Source: Actinomycetota bacterium
GTDB lineage: Bacteria > Actinomycetota > Thermoleophilia > Gaiellales > Gaiellaceae
Assembly: GCA_005885085.1 (NCBI GenBank)
Contig: VAXY01000028.1
Span: forward strand, 1,932 to 14,385
Direction: 5' to 3'
Length of the DNA: 12,454 nucleotides
Below the pieces are notes generated by a model. That model saw nothing but the letters and a program-made list of their open reading frames with translations. It had not been told where the DNA came from and did no database searches. Each line of letters opens with the position of its first letter. Within the stretch, counting starts at the first letter, position 1. Of the stretch, positions 1 through 6,491 are shown piece by piece. Both the position numbers and the translations under genes were made by a program.

Positions 1-554
1 TGGGCGGGAACGCCGTCGACCTCACGTGGCCGGGCTGGACTGATCGTCTGGTCGACCTTCACGTCTGGGGCGTCTACTACTCGCTCGCGCGTCTCGTGAT
101 GCTCGCGATCGGCGCGGCCGTGGGCGTGGGGCTCTGGCTCTGGCTCTACCGGACGAAGACCGGGATGGTGATCCGCGCAGGCGTCGACGACCAGAAGATG
201 ACCTCGGCGCTCGGGATCAACATCCAGAGGACGTTCGCGATCGCCTTCGTGGTCGGGTCCGCTCTCGCGGCGCTGGGCTCCGTCGTCTGGGCCTCGCAGG
301 GGAACATCGCCTCCGGCCAGGACGCGCAGTGGCTTCTGAACTCCCTCGTCGTCGTGATCGTGGGCGGCATGGGATCGATCTTCGGCGCCGCCGCCGGGGC
401 GATTCTCTACGCCTTCGTGCTCGACTTCAGCGGCTCGTACCTGCCGACGGCGGGAGCGGACTGCTGCACGCAGTACTCCCCGATCTTCACGTTCATCCTG
501 ATCGCGCTCGTGCTCGCGTTCCGCCCGCGTGGACTATTTGGGAGAGACGGTTGA
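1..554 (+). CDS. livH: Branched-chain amino acid-type ABC transporter permease LivH (5' partial)
   Basis: This is the inner-membrane permease subunit of a HAAT-family importer, which would pair with the LivM encoded next to form the translocation channel. The open frame runs in from the window edge (first full codon at 3) and gives 183 residues. Full LivH proteins are near 300, so about the first third is missing. Visible are hydrophobic segments and the family's cytoplasmic loop RTKTGMVIRAGVDDQKMTSALGIN, which in the family contacts the ATPase. A further conserved stretch, SLVVVIVGGMGSIFGA, is followed by a last membrane segment ending in FRPRGLFGRDG. A Cys-Cys pair (ADCCTQYS) lies in the final external loop. 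The stop overlaps the TTG start of livM by four bases, implying coupled translation. The family call is secure. The substrate is not: HAAT systems also carry amides, urea and aromatic acids. Confidence 0.93.
   Translation, partial: GGNAVDLTWPGWTDRLVDLHVWGVYYSLARLVMLAIGAAVGVGLWLWLYRTKTGMVIRAGVDDQKMTSALGINIQRTFAIAFVVGSALAALGSVVWASQGNIASGQDAQWLLNSLVVVIVGGMGSIFGAAAGAILYAFVLDFSGSYLPTAGADCCTQYSPIFTFILIALVLAFRPRGLFGRDG
540..546 (+). promoter_or_regulatory. Ribosome binding site that sets the livM start
   Basis: The sequence GGGAGAG lies inside the end of livH, four bases before the TTG at 551. It supports the TTG that overlaps the livH stop as the livM start. Earlier in-frame starts would produce an arginine-rich, non-LivM N-terminus that overlaps livH. 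Confidence 0.55.
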
Positions 555-1639
555 ACCCGCTGCGGTGGGCGCCGAAGCAGCGGCTCGAGCGTTGCATCGC
601 GCTCGGCGCGCTCGTGCTCGTCGCCGTCTGGCCGGCACTGGGGCTGAATGCGTACTGGTCGCACCAGATCTTCCTGCAGACCTTCCTGTTCGGCATCGCC
701 GCCGCGAGCCTGATCTTCCTCTCGGCCTACGGCGGGATGGTGTCGCTCGCGCAGACGGCGCTGTTCGGCATCGCGGGCGTGATCATCGGCAACCTCGCCA
801 CGAAGGGCGGTGCCGGTGGGACCTCGAAAGGGCTTCACCTCGGTTGGGACCCGACGGTCGCGGTCGTCGTCGCCGTCGTGATGACGACGGCGATCGGCCT
901 CATCTTCGGGTTGGTCGCCGCTCGGAGTGCGGGCATCTACTTCCTGATGATCACGCTGACCTTTTCGGTGATCGCCACGTACACGCTCGGACAGGTGACG
1001 AAAATCTCCGGCTTCTCGGGAATCGGCGGGATCAGTTCGTACACGCCCGGCTGGCTCGGCGACGTGCTCGCGCATCCGGACCGCCTCTACTACCTCGCGC
1101 TCGGCGTCGCCGTGGCCGTCTACGTGTTGATCCGGTACATCGTCCGCACACCGTTCGGCCTCTCCTTGCAAGGTGTGCGCGACGAGCCGGTTCGAATGTC
1201 CTCGCTCGGTTACAACGTGGCGCTCCACCGCACGCTCGCGTTCGGCTTCGCGGCGTTCGTCGCGTCGCTCGGCGGCATTCTCTACGTGTGGTGGAGCGGG
1301 CAGATCGCTCCCGGCAACGTCGACCTGCCGGGGACGATCAACCTGCTCGTGATGGCGGTGATCGGCGGCCTCGTGCGGATCGAGGGCGCGTGGCTCGGCG
1401 CATTCGTGTTCATCGTGATCCAGAACTACGTACGCGACTTTGCCGTCCCGGGCCTGAGCTTCGGCGGCACGCTCTTCGGCGGCTCGTTCAACACGATCGT
1501 CGGGATCATCTTTCTCGTCATTGTGCTCGCCTCACCCGCGGGCCTGATGGGCGCCTGGGATCGGGCTGTGGCGGAGCTTTCGCGCCGCCGCGGCCCACCG
1601 CGAACGGCCGACGAGCCGGCCCCTGGCCCCGGAAGTTGA
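551..1639 (+). CDS. livM: Branched-chain amino acid-type ABC transporter permease LivM
   Basis: This is the second integral-membrane subunit of the importer, 362 residues from the TTG at 551. The start was chosen because it overlaps the livH stop (TTGA), has GGGAGAG upstream, and gives MNPLRWAPKQRL followed directly by the first membrane helix. The open frame continues further upstream, but there it encodes an arginine-rich out-of-frame shadow of livH. Family landmarks are YGGMVSLAQTALFGIAG near residues 59-75 and the ATPase-contact loop RTPFGLSLQGVRDEPVRMSSLGYN. The latter is followed by AFGFAAFVASLGGILY and a late VIGGLVRIEGAWLGA segment. Around eight to ten hydrophobic helices are apparent. 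The C-terminus is a short Arg/Pro-rich tail (SRRRGPPRTADEPAPGPGS), probably cytoplasmic. It works with LivH, the binding protein, LivG and LivF from the same cluster. Confidence 0.94.
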   Translation: MNPLRWAPKQRLERCIALGALVLVAVWPALGLNAYWSHQIFLQTFLFGIAAASLIFLSAYGGMVSLAQTALFGIAGVIIGNLATKGGAGGTSKGLHLGWDPTVAVVVAVVMTTAIGLIFGLVAARSAGIYFLMITLTFSVIATYTLGQVTKISGFSGIGGISSYTPGWLGDVLAHPDRLYYLALGVAVAVYVLIRYIVRTPFGLSLQGVRDEPVRMSSLGYNVALHRTLAFGFAAFVASLGGILYVWWSGQIAPGNVDLPGTINLLVMAVIGGLVRIEGAWLGAFVFIVIQNYVRDFAVPGLSFGGTLFGGSFNTIVGIIFLVIVLASPAGLMGAWDRAVAELSRRRGPPRTADEPAPGPGS

Positions 1640-1667
1640 CGGAACGGGGACTCGCCCTCGGCTGTAC

Positions 1668-1696
1668 TTGAGGTCGATGTGCGAAACAGAGAGAAT
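1668..1696 (+). promoter_or_regulatory. Candidate sigma-70-like promoter upstream of the binding-protein gene
   Basis: TTGAGG (1668-1673) and GAGAAT (1691-1696) are separated by exactly 17 bases. Each matches four of six bases of the TTGACA/TATAAT consensus. It lies in the 106-base gap between livM and the binding-protein gene, the largest gap in the window. A dedicated promoter here would let the binding protein be made in excess over the permeases, as is usual for such importers. Matches of this quality arise by chance, so the call is tentative. Confidence 0.35.
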
Positions 1697-1708
1697 CGCC
1701 CCACGACG

Positions 1709-1724
1709 GACAAGAGGACAAGAG
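1709..1724 (+). repeat. Tandem 8-bp repeat GACAAGAG x2 in the binding-protein leader
   Basis: GACAAGAG occurs twice head to tail (1709-1716 and 1717-1724). It runs into GAAAGGGAGGG, making an almost pure-purine leader just upstream of the start codon. This is an exact two-copy repeat seen directly. It may reflect a slippage duplication or a purine-rich, unstructured translation-enhancing leader. Function is not shown. Confidence 0.6.
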
Positions 1725-1725
1725 G

Positions 1726-1735
1726 AAAGGGAGGG
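1726..1735 (+). promoter_or_regulatory. Strong Shine-Dalgarno site for the binding-protein gene
   Basis: AAAGGGAGGG is close to the AAGGAGG ideal and ends ten bases before the ATG at 1746. It is the best ribosome binding site in the window. It decides in favour of ATG 1746 over the in-frame TTG 1668 or ATG 1677, which would place about 25 charged residues ahead of the signal peptide. Confidence 0.65.
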
Positions 1736-1745
1736 TAGTGAGGAT

Positions 1746-3146
1746 ATGAGCAAACCCAGCTTGCGGGGATGGAGGGTTGCCGTACCGGTGCTCGTGGCCG
1801 TTGTCGGACTGACCGTCACGGCCTCGGTGTCGTTCGCCGGCGCCAAAGCGGGCGTGGTCAAGGTCGCGATCATGACCGACTGCAAGGGCGCCTTCAGCTT
1901 CGGCTACGACTACGACAGCGGCGGCGCGCAGGCCGCGTTTGCCCAGTACGCGCACGGCAAGGTCAAGAACAAGAACAAGCCGTCCGCGGGCATGACCGGC
2001 ATCACGGCCGGGGGGAAGCAGATCAAGATCGTCGGCTACGGGTGCGGTAACGACACGGTGCCGCTGGCTGTCACCGAGACGAAGCGCCTGATGGAGAAGC
2101 TGAACGCGGACGTGATGGTCGGCCCGCTCTCGGGCGACGAGGCCGTGTACGTCGCCAACTACGCGAAGGCCCATCCGAACAAGACGTTCATCATCGGGAC
2201 GGCGGGCTCGCAGGACCCGACGCTGCAAATCGCGCCGAAGAACGTGTTCCGCTACCACGGGGACGGCGCGATGTGGAACGCGGGTGCCGGCGAGATCGCC
2301 TACAAGAAGCTCAAGTGGCGCAAGGCCGCGATCATCATGGACGACTACAGCTTCGGCTGGACGTCCGCCGCGGGCTTCATCGCCGACTTCTGTGCCATCG
2401 GCGGCGAGATCACGAAGCGCGTGTTCCCGCCGCTCAACACGACCGACTACGCCCCGTTCGTCCGGCAGCTGCCGCCGCCGAACCAGGTGGACGGCTACTT
2501 CTGGGTCGTCGGCGGCTCGGGAACGGCGCCGTCGCTGAAGGCGTTCGAGCAGGCGTACGGCAAGCTCGACCCGAAGAAGCTCTACGGGAACCTGTTCTTC
2601 GCCTTCCTCGGTGCGGACAAGGTCGTCGCGCCGAAGGTCGCAGGCGCCTACGTGGGCGGTTTCGGCACTGCCCCGGGCCTGAAGACCAAGGCGGCGAACG
2701 CGTACCGGGCGATCATGAAGAAGTACTACCCGAAGCTGCCGCCTGACGACGGCTTCGTCTACAACTACTACAACGCCGCGTGGGCGCTGGTTCAGGCCCT
2801 GAACAAGGATGGCGGCGCGATCGGCTCGAAGCTCCAGGCGGCGATGCCGCGGAGCATCAAGCCCGCGTTCCAGGTGTCGAACGGCGGGGTGCTTCATCTC
2901 GACAGCAACCGCCAGGGCATCCAGGATCAGTACCCGCTCCAGCTCGTCAAGGGCGCGAACGGGGCAGTGGCTGCGAACGTCGTCGGCTTCGTGCCGGACG
3001 TCGACCAGTCGTTCCACGGCCTCTTCAAGCGCTCGAGCCCGCCGCCCGGCCGCACGCAGCCGAAGTGTGTGAAGGCCAAGCTGCCGTGGCAGGGCAAGAT
3101 CAAGGTCGTCAAGAACGGCGTGATCACGAAACAGACGATCAAGTAG
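1746..3146 (+). CDS. Branched-chain amino acid-type ABC transporter substrate-binding protein (LivK-like)
   Basis: This is the extracytoplasmic ligand-binding subunit of the importer, 466 residues from ATG 1746. The N-terminus is a classical signal peptide: basic MSKPSLRGWR, a hydrophobic core to about residue 28, then SVSFA|GAKAG with likely cleavage after Ala31. There is no lipobox cysteine, so it is not obviously lipid-anchored; how it stays at the cell surface is not evident. The mature part resembles periplasmic-binding-protein type I (Peripla_BP_6): VVKVAIMTDCKGAF start, VMVGPLSGDEAVYVANYAK, TFIIGTAGSQDPTLQ, AAIIMDDYSFGWTSAAGFI and FVYNYYNAAWALVQALNK. The C-terminal roughly 40 residues are unusually Lys/Pro-rich, ending GVITKQTIK. 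It sits between livM and livG with its own candidate promoter and strong SD. The family call is firm; the ligand is unknown. Confidence 0.92.
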   Translation: MSKPSLRGWRVAVPVLVAVVGLTVTASVSFAGAKAGVVKVAIMTDCKGAFSFGYDYDSGGAQAAFAQYAHGKVKNKNKPSAGMTGITAGGKQIKIVGYGCGNDTVPLAVTETKRLMEKLNADVMVGPLSGDEAVYVANYAKAHPNKTFIIGTAGSQDPTLQIAPKNVFRYHGDGAMWNAGAGEIAYKKLKWRKAAIIMDDYSFGWTSAAGFIADFCAIGGEITKRVFPPLNTTDYAPFVRQLPPPNQVDGYFWVVGGSGTAPSLKAFEQAYGKLDPKKLYGNLFFAFLGADKVVAPKVAGAYVGGFGTAPGLKTKAANAYRAIMKKYYPKLPPDDGFVYNYYNAAWALVQALNKDGGAIGSKLQAAMPRSIKPAFQVSNGGVLHLDSNRQGIQDQYPLQLVKGANGAVAANVVGFVPDVDQSFHGLFKRSSPPPGRTQPKCVKAKLPWQGKIKVVKNGVITKQTIK

Positions 3147-3150
3147 GCGT

Positions 3151-3933
3151 TTGACCGAAGCAGCACCAGCCGAACACGCCGAGCCGACGCTCCGTCTAGG
3201 GGGCGTCGGCCGGCGGTTCGGGGGCCTTCACGCAGTTCGCGAAGTCACCCTCGACGTGCTGCCGGGAGAGCGTCGCGCGATTCTCGGCCCGAACGGCGCC
3301 GGCAAGACGACGCTCTTCAACGTGATCGCCGGCGACCTCGCACCGTCGGCAGGACGAGTCGAGCTCTTCGGTGAGGACGTGACGACTCTGCCGTCACGCG
3401 CGCGGGCCCGGCTCGGTCTCGCTCGCACCTACCAGCAGTCGCGTCTGTTGCTCGGCCTCACGGTGGAGAACAGCATCTACCTGTCGATCCTCGGCGTCCG
3501 CAAGGGCCACTTGCGCCCGGTTGTCCTGCCCAGGCGGGACGAGGAGCTGCGCGAACGGGCACGAGCGGCTGCGGGTCGAGTCGCGATCTCGCACAAGCTC
3601 GACGAGGTCGTCGGGTCGCTCTCGCACGGCGAGCATCGGCAGGTCGCGCTCGCCATGGCGCTCGCATCCGAGCCCAAGATCCTGATGCTCGACGAGCCGG
3701 CCTCCGGTCTTTCTCGTGGCGAGCGGACACTGCTGACGGACTTGCTGCTCGCGCTCGACCGCGAGATCACGTTGATCCTGATCGAGCACGACATGGACGT
3801 CGCGCTCCGCGTCGCCGAGCGGGTGACGATGATGCACGAGGGCCGCGTGATCGTTGAAGGCACCCCAAGCGAGATCCGGGCGGACAAGCTCGTCCACGAG
3901 CTCTACCTCGGTACGGCGTTTGGCGATGAGTGA
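3151..3933 (+). CDS. livG: ABC transporter ATP-binding protein LivG
   Basis: This is one of the two cytoplasmic ATPases that power the importer, 260 residues, the usual LivG length. It starts at TTG 3151, four bases after the binding-protein stop, with only a weak AGG-type ribosome site. Nucleotide-binding motifs appear in order: Walker A GPNGAGKT (46-53), Q-loop RTYQQSRLL (Gln95) and signature LSHGE (157-161, a His in place of the usual Gly or Tyr). Walker B ILMLDEP (177-183) and the switch His213 in LIEHDMDVAL complete the set. The insertion around residues 108-150 (ILGVRKGHLRPVVLPRRDEELRERA) is typical of LivG compared with LivF. All catalytic residues are present. Its last eight bases overlap the start of livF. 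Confidence 0.93.
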   Translation: MTEAAPAEHAEPTLRLGGVGRRFGGLHAVREVTLDVLPGERRAILGPNGAGKTTLFNVIAGDLAPSAGRVELFGEDVTTLPSRARARLGLARTYQQSRLLLGLTVENSIYLSILGVRKGHLRPVVLPRRDEELRERARAAAGRVAISHKLDEVVGSLSHGEHRQVALAMALASEPKILMLDEPASGLSRGERTLLTDLLLALDREITLILIEHDMDVALRVAERVTMMHEGRVIVEGTPSEIRADKLVHELYLGTAFGDE

Positions 3934-4654
3934 GCCGCTGCTCGCGGTCGAGGACCTGCACGCCTACTACGGGCCGGCGCACGTGCTGCAGGGCGTGTCG
4001 TTCGAGATCGGCGACGAGCCGATCGCGATCGTCGGTCGCAACGGCATGGGGAAGACGACGTTGTGTGCCGCGATCATGGGGATCAGGCCGCCGCGCGCGA
4101 CGGGCTCGATTCGCGTCCGCGGCTCAGAGCTCCTCGGCAGGGCGTCGTACCGGATCGCAAGGCTCGGCGTCGGGTACGTCCCCCAGGGCCGGCGCCTGTT
4201 CCCGTCCTTGTCGGTCGACGAGCACCTGCGCATGGTCGAAGGACGGCGCAACGGCGCGCGGCGGTGGACGCCCGCCCGCGTCTACGAGCTCTTCCCGCGC
4301 CTGGCCCAGCGCAAGCGAAACGGCGGTGCACAGCTCTCGGGCGGGGAACAGCAGATGCTCGCCATCGGTCGCGCGCTGTTGACGAATCCCGATCTGCTGA
4401 TCATGGACGAGCCCTCCGAAGGGCTTGCGCCGGCGGTCATCGAAGGCCTCATCGCCACGTTCCGGACGCTCGAAGAGGAGGGTCTGCGCATCCTCTTGAT
4501 CGAGCAGAACCTGGCCGTCGCCACCTCGCTCGCCGAGCGGCAGCTGATCATGATCGCCGGCGAGATCGCAGCCGAGACGACGGCGGCCGAGCTGGCCGCC
4601 AACCCGGAGCTCCAGCGGCGATACCTCGGCGTCGAGCCGGTCGAGCATACGTAG
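3926..4654 (+). CDS. livF: ABC transporter ATP-binding protein LivF
   Basis: This is the second ATPase of the importer, expected to form a heterodimer with LivG. The 242-residue protein starts at ATG 3926, which overlaps the end of livG by eight bases and gives the standard MSEPLLAVEDLHAYYGPAHVL beginning. In-frame codons upstream of 3926 lie within livG and do not look like LivF. Motifs are Walker A GRNGMGKT (37-44), Q-loop Gln87 in VPQGRRLFPSLSV, signature LSGGEQQ (137-143) and Walker B LLIMDEP (157-163). LLIEQNLAVA places Gln194 where most ABC ATPases have the switch histidine. That substitution is normal for LivF and helps to separate it from LivG. The stop is eight bases before the following lipoprotein gene. 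Confidence 0.93.
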   Translation: MSEPLLAVEDLHAYYGPAHVLQGVSFEIGDEPIAIVGRNGMGKTTLCAAIMGIRPPRATGSIRVRGSELLGRASYRIARLGVGYVPQGRRLFPSLSVDEHLRMVEGRRNGARRWTPARVYELFPRLAQRKRNGGAQLSGGEQQMLAIGRALLTNPDLLIMDEPSEGLAPAVIEGLIATFRTLEEEGLRILLIEQNLAVATSLAERQLIMIAGEIAAETTAAELAANPELQRRYLGVEPVEHT

Positions 4655-4662
4655 CAGGCCGC

Positions 4663-5538
4663 GTGCGCCGGTTCGTCCTGCTCGTCCTCGTGGTGTTCGC
4701 TGTGGCCGGCTGCGGTTCGGCCGCGACGCCGCCGCCCGGCCTCCTGTTCGTCTCCACGCGCGACGGCGACTATGCGATCTTCGGCGTCGCCGCCGGCGGC
4801 GGGCACGAACACCGTGTGACGAAGGGACGAGGCGATCCGTCGAGCCCGAAGGGGCTGTTCTTCGCAATCGAGCCCGCGTGGTCGCCCGACGGCCGGCTGG
4901 TCGCCTTCGTGAGCAAGCGAGACGGCGTGTCGCACGTGTACGTGATGCAGGCAGACGGCACGGACGTCCGCCGGCTGACAGACGCGAGGGCGGAGGACGG
5001 CGGCCCGAGCTGGTCACCCGACGGTCGCCGCATCGCGTTCGCGCGAGAGGGCGCGCTCTTCATCGTCGCCTCGGCCGGCGGCCCTGCACGGCGGCTCGGC
5101 CGCGCATTCGCCGGGCGGGTCGCCGACCCGGCCTGGTCGCCCGACGGGAAGTCGATCGCCTTCGATTATCGCCCCGACGGTTTCCAGGAGATCTGGGTCG
5201 TCCGCGCCGACGGCCGCCACGCGCGCCAGGTGACGAAGCTGCGGGCCCTCAGCGGGTTCCCGTCGTGGTCGCCCGACGGCCGCCGCCTCGCGTTTCAGAG
5301 CAACGCCCGGGGCGGCCACTTCGAGATCTACTCGATCGCGCTCGCCGGCACCGGCCTGCGGCGCGAGACGCGGTCCTCGATCGACACGATCGAGCCAGCG
5401 TGGTCTCCTGACGGCAAGGAGATCGCGTTCTCGCGCGACGGCGCTATCTGGACCGTTGACCGCGACGGTCACGAGCGCAAGCTCACCTCAGGAGAAAACG
5501 ACTCCGCTCCGGTGTGGCGGCCGGGTGCACAGGATTAG
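4663..5538 (+). CDS. TolB/PD40-type beta-propeller lipoprotein
   Basis: This is a probable secreted lipoprotein of 291 residues. GTG 4663 gives MRRFVLLVLVVFAVAGC, a short signal peptide with a lipobox (VAGC, modified Cys17), so the mature protein should be anchored to the outer face of the membrane. The rest is a repeat protein. WSPDG motifs begin at residues 73, 117, 158, 202 and 247, each followed by a hydrophobic strand of the AF type, and a degenerate WRPG lies at 285. That suggests a six-bladed propeller like the C-terminal domain of TolB (PD40/WD40-like). There is no TolB N-terminal domain and no Tol-Pal neighbours, so it is not TolB itself. No enzyme motif is seen. Being eight bases after livF, it is probably co-transcribed with the importer. 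Its role, perhaps binding a protein or ligand at the surface, is unknown. Confidence 0.85.
   Translation: MRRFVLLVLVVFAVAGCGSAATPPPGLLFVSTRDGDYAIFGVAAGGGHEHRVTKGRGDPSSPKGLFFAIEPAWSPDGRLVAFVSKRDGVSHVYVMQADGTDVRRLTDARAEDGGPSWSPDGRRIAFAREGALFIVASAGGPARRLGRAFAGRVADPAWSPDGKSIAFDYRPDGFQEIWVVRADGRHARQVTKLRALSGFPSWSPDGRRLAFQSNARGGHFEIYSIALAGTGLRRETRSSIDTIEPAWSPDGKEIAFSRDGAIWTVDRDGHERKLTSGENDSAPVWRPGAQD
4879..5532 (+). repeat. Coding repeats for WSPDG propeller blades
   Basis: Five near-identical tracts of the form TGGTCGCCCGACGG occur at about 4879, 5011, 5134, 5266 and 5401, with a degenerate copy near 5515. They are spaced 38-45 codons apart inside the lipoprotein gene and reflect protein-blade repeats, not a mobile or CRISPR repeat. 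Confidence 0.8.
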
Positions 5539-5541
5539 ACT
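5536..5541 (+). promoter_or_regulatory. Possible -10 box (TAGACT) for a leaderless transcript
   Basis: TAGACT fits the actinobacterial TANNNT -10 pattern and ends nine bases before the ATG at 5551. The gene has no convincing Shine-Dalgarno sequence, as expected for a leaderless mRNA. The box overlaps the stop codon of the lipoprotein gene, so its TAG is partly explained by that. Tentative. Confidence 0.35.
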
Positions 5542-5550
5542 CGTCCGCTG

Positions 5551-6489
5551 ATGGGCGAAACTCGCGCGTTCCTCGCGTCGATCGGCCTTCCTCCCGGCGA
5601 CCTGTATGAGCTCCCCGACTCGCAGCTGCGCTTCGCGGACGGCGCGCAGTATCGGATCGAGATCCCGAGCGTCGAAGGCCCCGCATGCCTCGAGGCGGTG
5701 CTCGAAGAGGCGGCGCGGCTCGACGTTCCCGTCCATCGCGTCTCGCAGGGAAGCGGCGTGTTCCTGCAGACCGACGACGAGCTCGGCGCGATGGCGCGGA
5801 CGGCAGCCGATGCACTGGTCGAGGTCAGCCTCTTCGCGCGCCCGAACGCGGCGTGGGACACGTCCGCGATGGTCCGCTCGCCCGCCGGCGCGGTCGTTGC
5901 GCCGACGTCACGCGGCCAGGAGCAGATCGTCCAGGGGCTCGAGGACGTGAGGCGCGCCGCGGCACACGGCATCCGTAGCGTGTTGATCGCCGATCTGGGC
6001 CTGCTCTCCGTGTTCGGCGCGATGCGCGCGGCAGGCGAGCTGCCGGAGGACATGCAGGCGAAGATCTCCGTCATGCTGCCGGCCGCGAATCCTGCAGCCG
6101 CACGCGTGCTCGCGGATCTCGGCGCGAGCACCCTCAATCTGCCGACCGACCTCACGCTCCCACAGATCGCCGCGATCCGCGCGGCCGTCGACCTGCCTCT
6201 GGATCTGTACGTCGAGGCGCCTGACAACATCGGCGGCTTCGTCCGCCTGCACGAGATTCCGGAGCTCATTCGCATCGCTGCGCCGGTCTACGTGAAGTTC
6301 GGCCTGCGGAACGCGCCGGACGTCTACCCGGCAGGGACGCACCTCGAGGCGACGACCGTTGCGCTGTCACGCGAGCGGGTCCGTCGAGCGCGGCTCGGAC
6401 TGGAGCTGCTCGCGCGCTCGGACTACGAACCGGCGACCTCGGAGCTCGGTGCAGCCGGTCTCGCCGTCCCCGTCCTGGCTGCCGCCTAG
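5551..6489 (+). CDS. Hypothetical protein resembling U32-peptidase-family TIM barrels
   Basis: This is a 312-residue cytoplasmic protein with no signal peptide or membrane segment. ATG 5551 lies 12 bases after the lipoprotein stop, with no clear ribosome site. The middle and C-terminal parts alternate strands and helices like a TIM barrel: HGIRSVLIADLGLLSVF (about 144-160), ISVMLPAANPAAARVLADLGASTLNLPTDLTL (about 171-202) and IRAAVDLPLDLYVEAPDN. The pattern of 'position in a series, ordered prescription, then strand with carboxylate' recalls peptidase family U32 (YegQ/UbiU-like). I do not see the cysteine clusters that bind Fe-S in UbiU/UbiV, nor any protease motif. It is followed two bases later by the isomerase gene, so the two are probably made together. 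The family assignment is from fold-like resemblance only; function unknown. Confidence 0.6.
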   Translation: MGETRAFLASIGLPPGDLYELPDSQLRFADGAQYRIEIPSVEGPACLEAVLEEAARLDVPVHRVSQGSGVFLQTDDELGAMARTAADALVEVSLFARPNAAWDTSAMVRSPAGAVVAPTSRGQEQIVQGLEDVRRAAAHGIRSVLIADLGLLSVFGAMRAAGELPEDMQAKISVMLPAANPAAARVLADLGASTLNLPTDLTLPQIAAIRAAVDLPLDLYVEAPDNIGGFVRLHEIPELIRIAAPVYVKFGLRNAPDVYPAGTHLEATTVALSRERVRRARLGLELLARSDYEPATSELGAAGLAVPVLAAA

Positions 6490-6491
6490 CC

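Noticed and set aside
1668..1745. An earlier start for the binding protein (TTG 1668 or ATG 1677)
   Set aside because: It would put a charged stretch in front of the signal peptide, and it lacks the strong SD that precedes ATG 1746.
1518..3017. A 499-codon open frame on the minus strand opposite the binding-protein gene
   Set aside because: It is a G+C-driven antisense shadow. Its translation is Arg/Val/His-rich with no recognisable motif, while the + strand encodes a clear Liv binding protein with signal peptide and SD.
4879..5532. Regular repeats that might suggest a CRISPR or tandem-repeat array
   Set aside because: The repeats are in frame, encode WSPDG propeller motifs and vary in spacing, so they reflect protein blades.
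4663..5538. TolB of the Tol-Pal system
   Set aside because: Only the propeller is present. The TolB N-terminal domain is absent, the protein has a lipobox, and no tolA, tolQ, tolR or pal gene is nearby.
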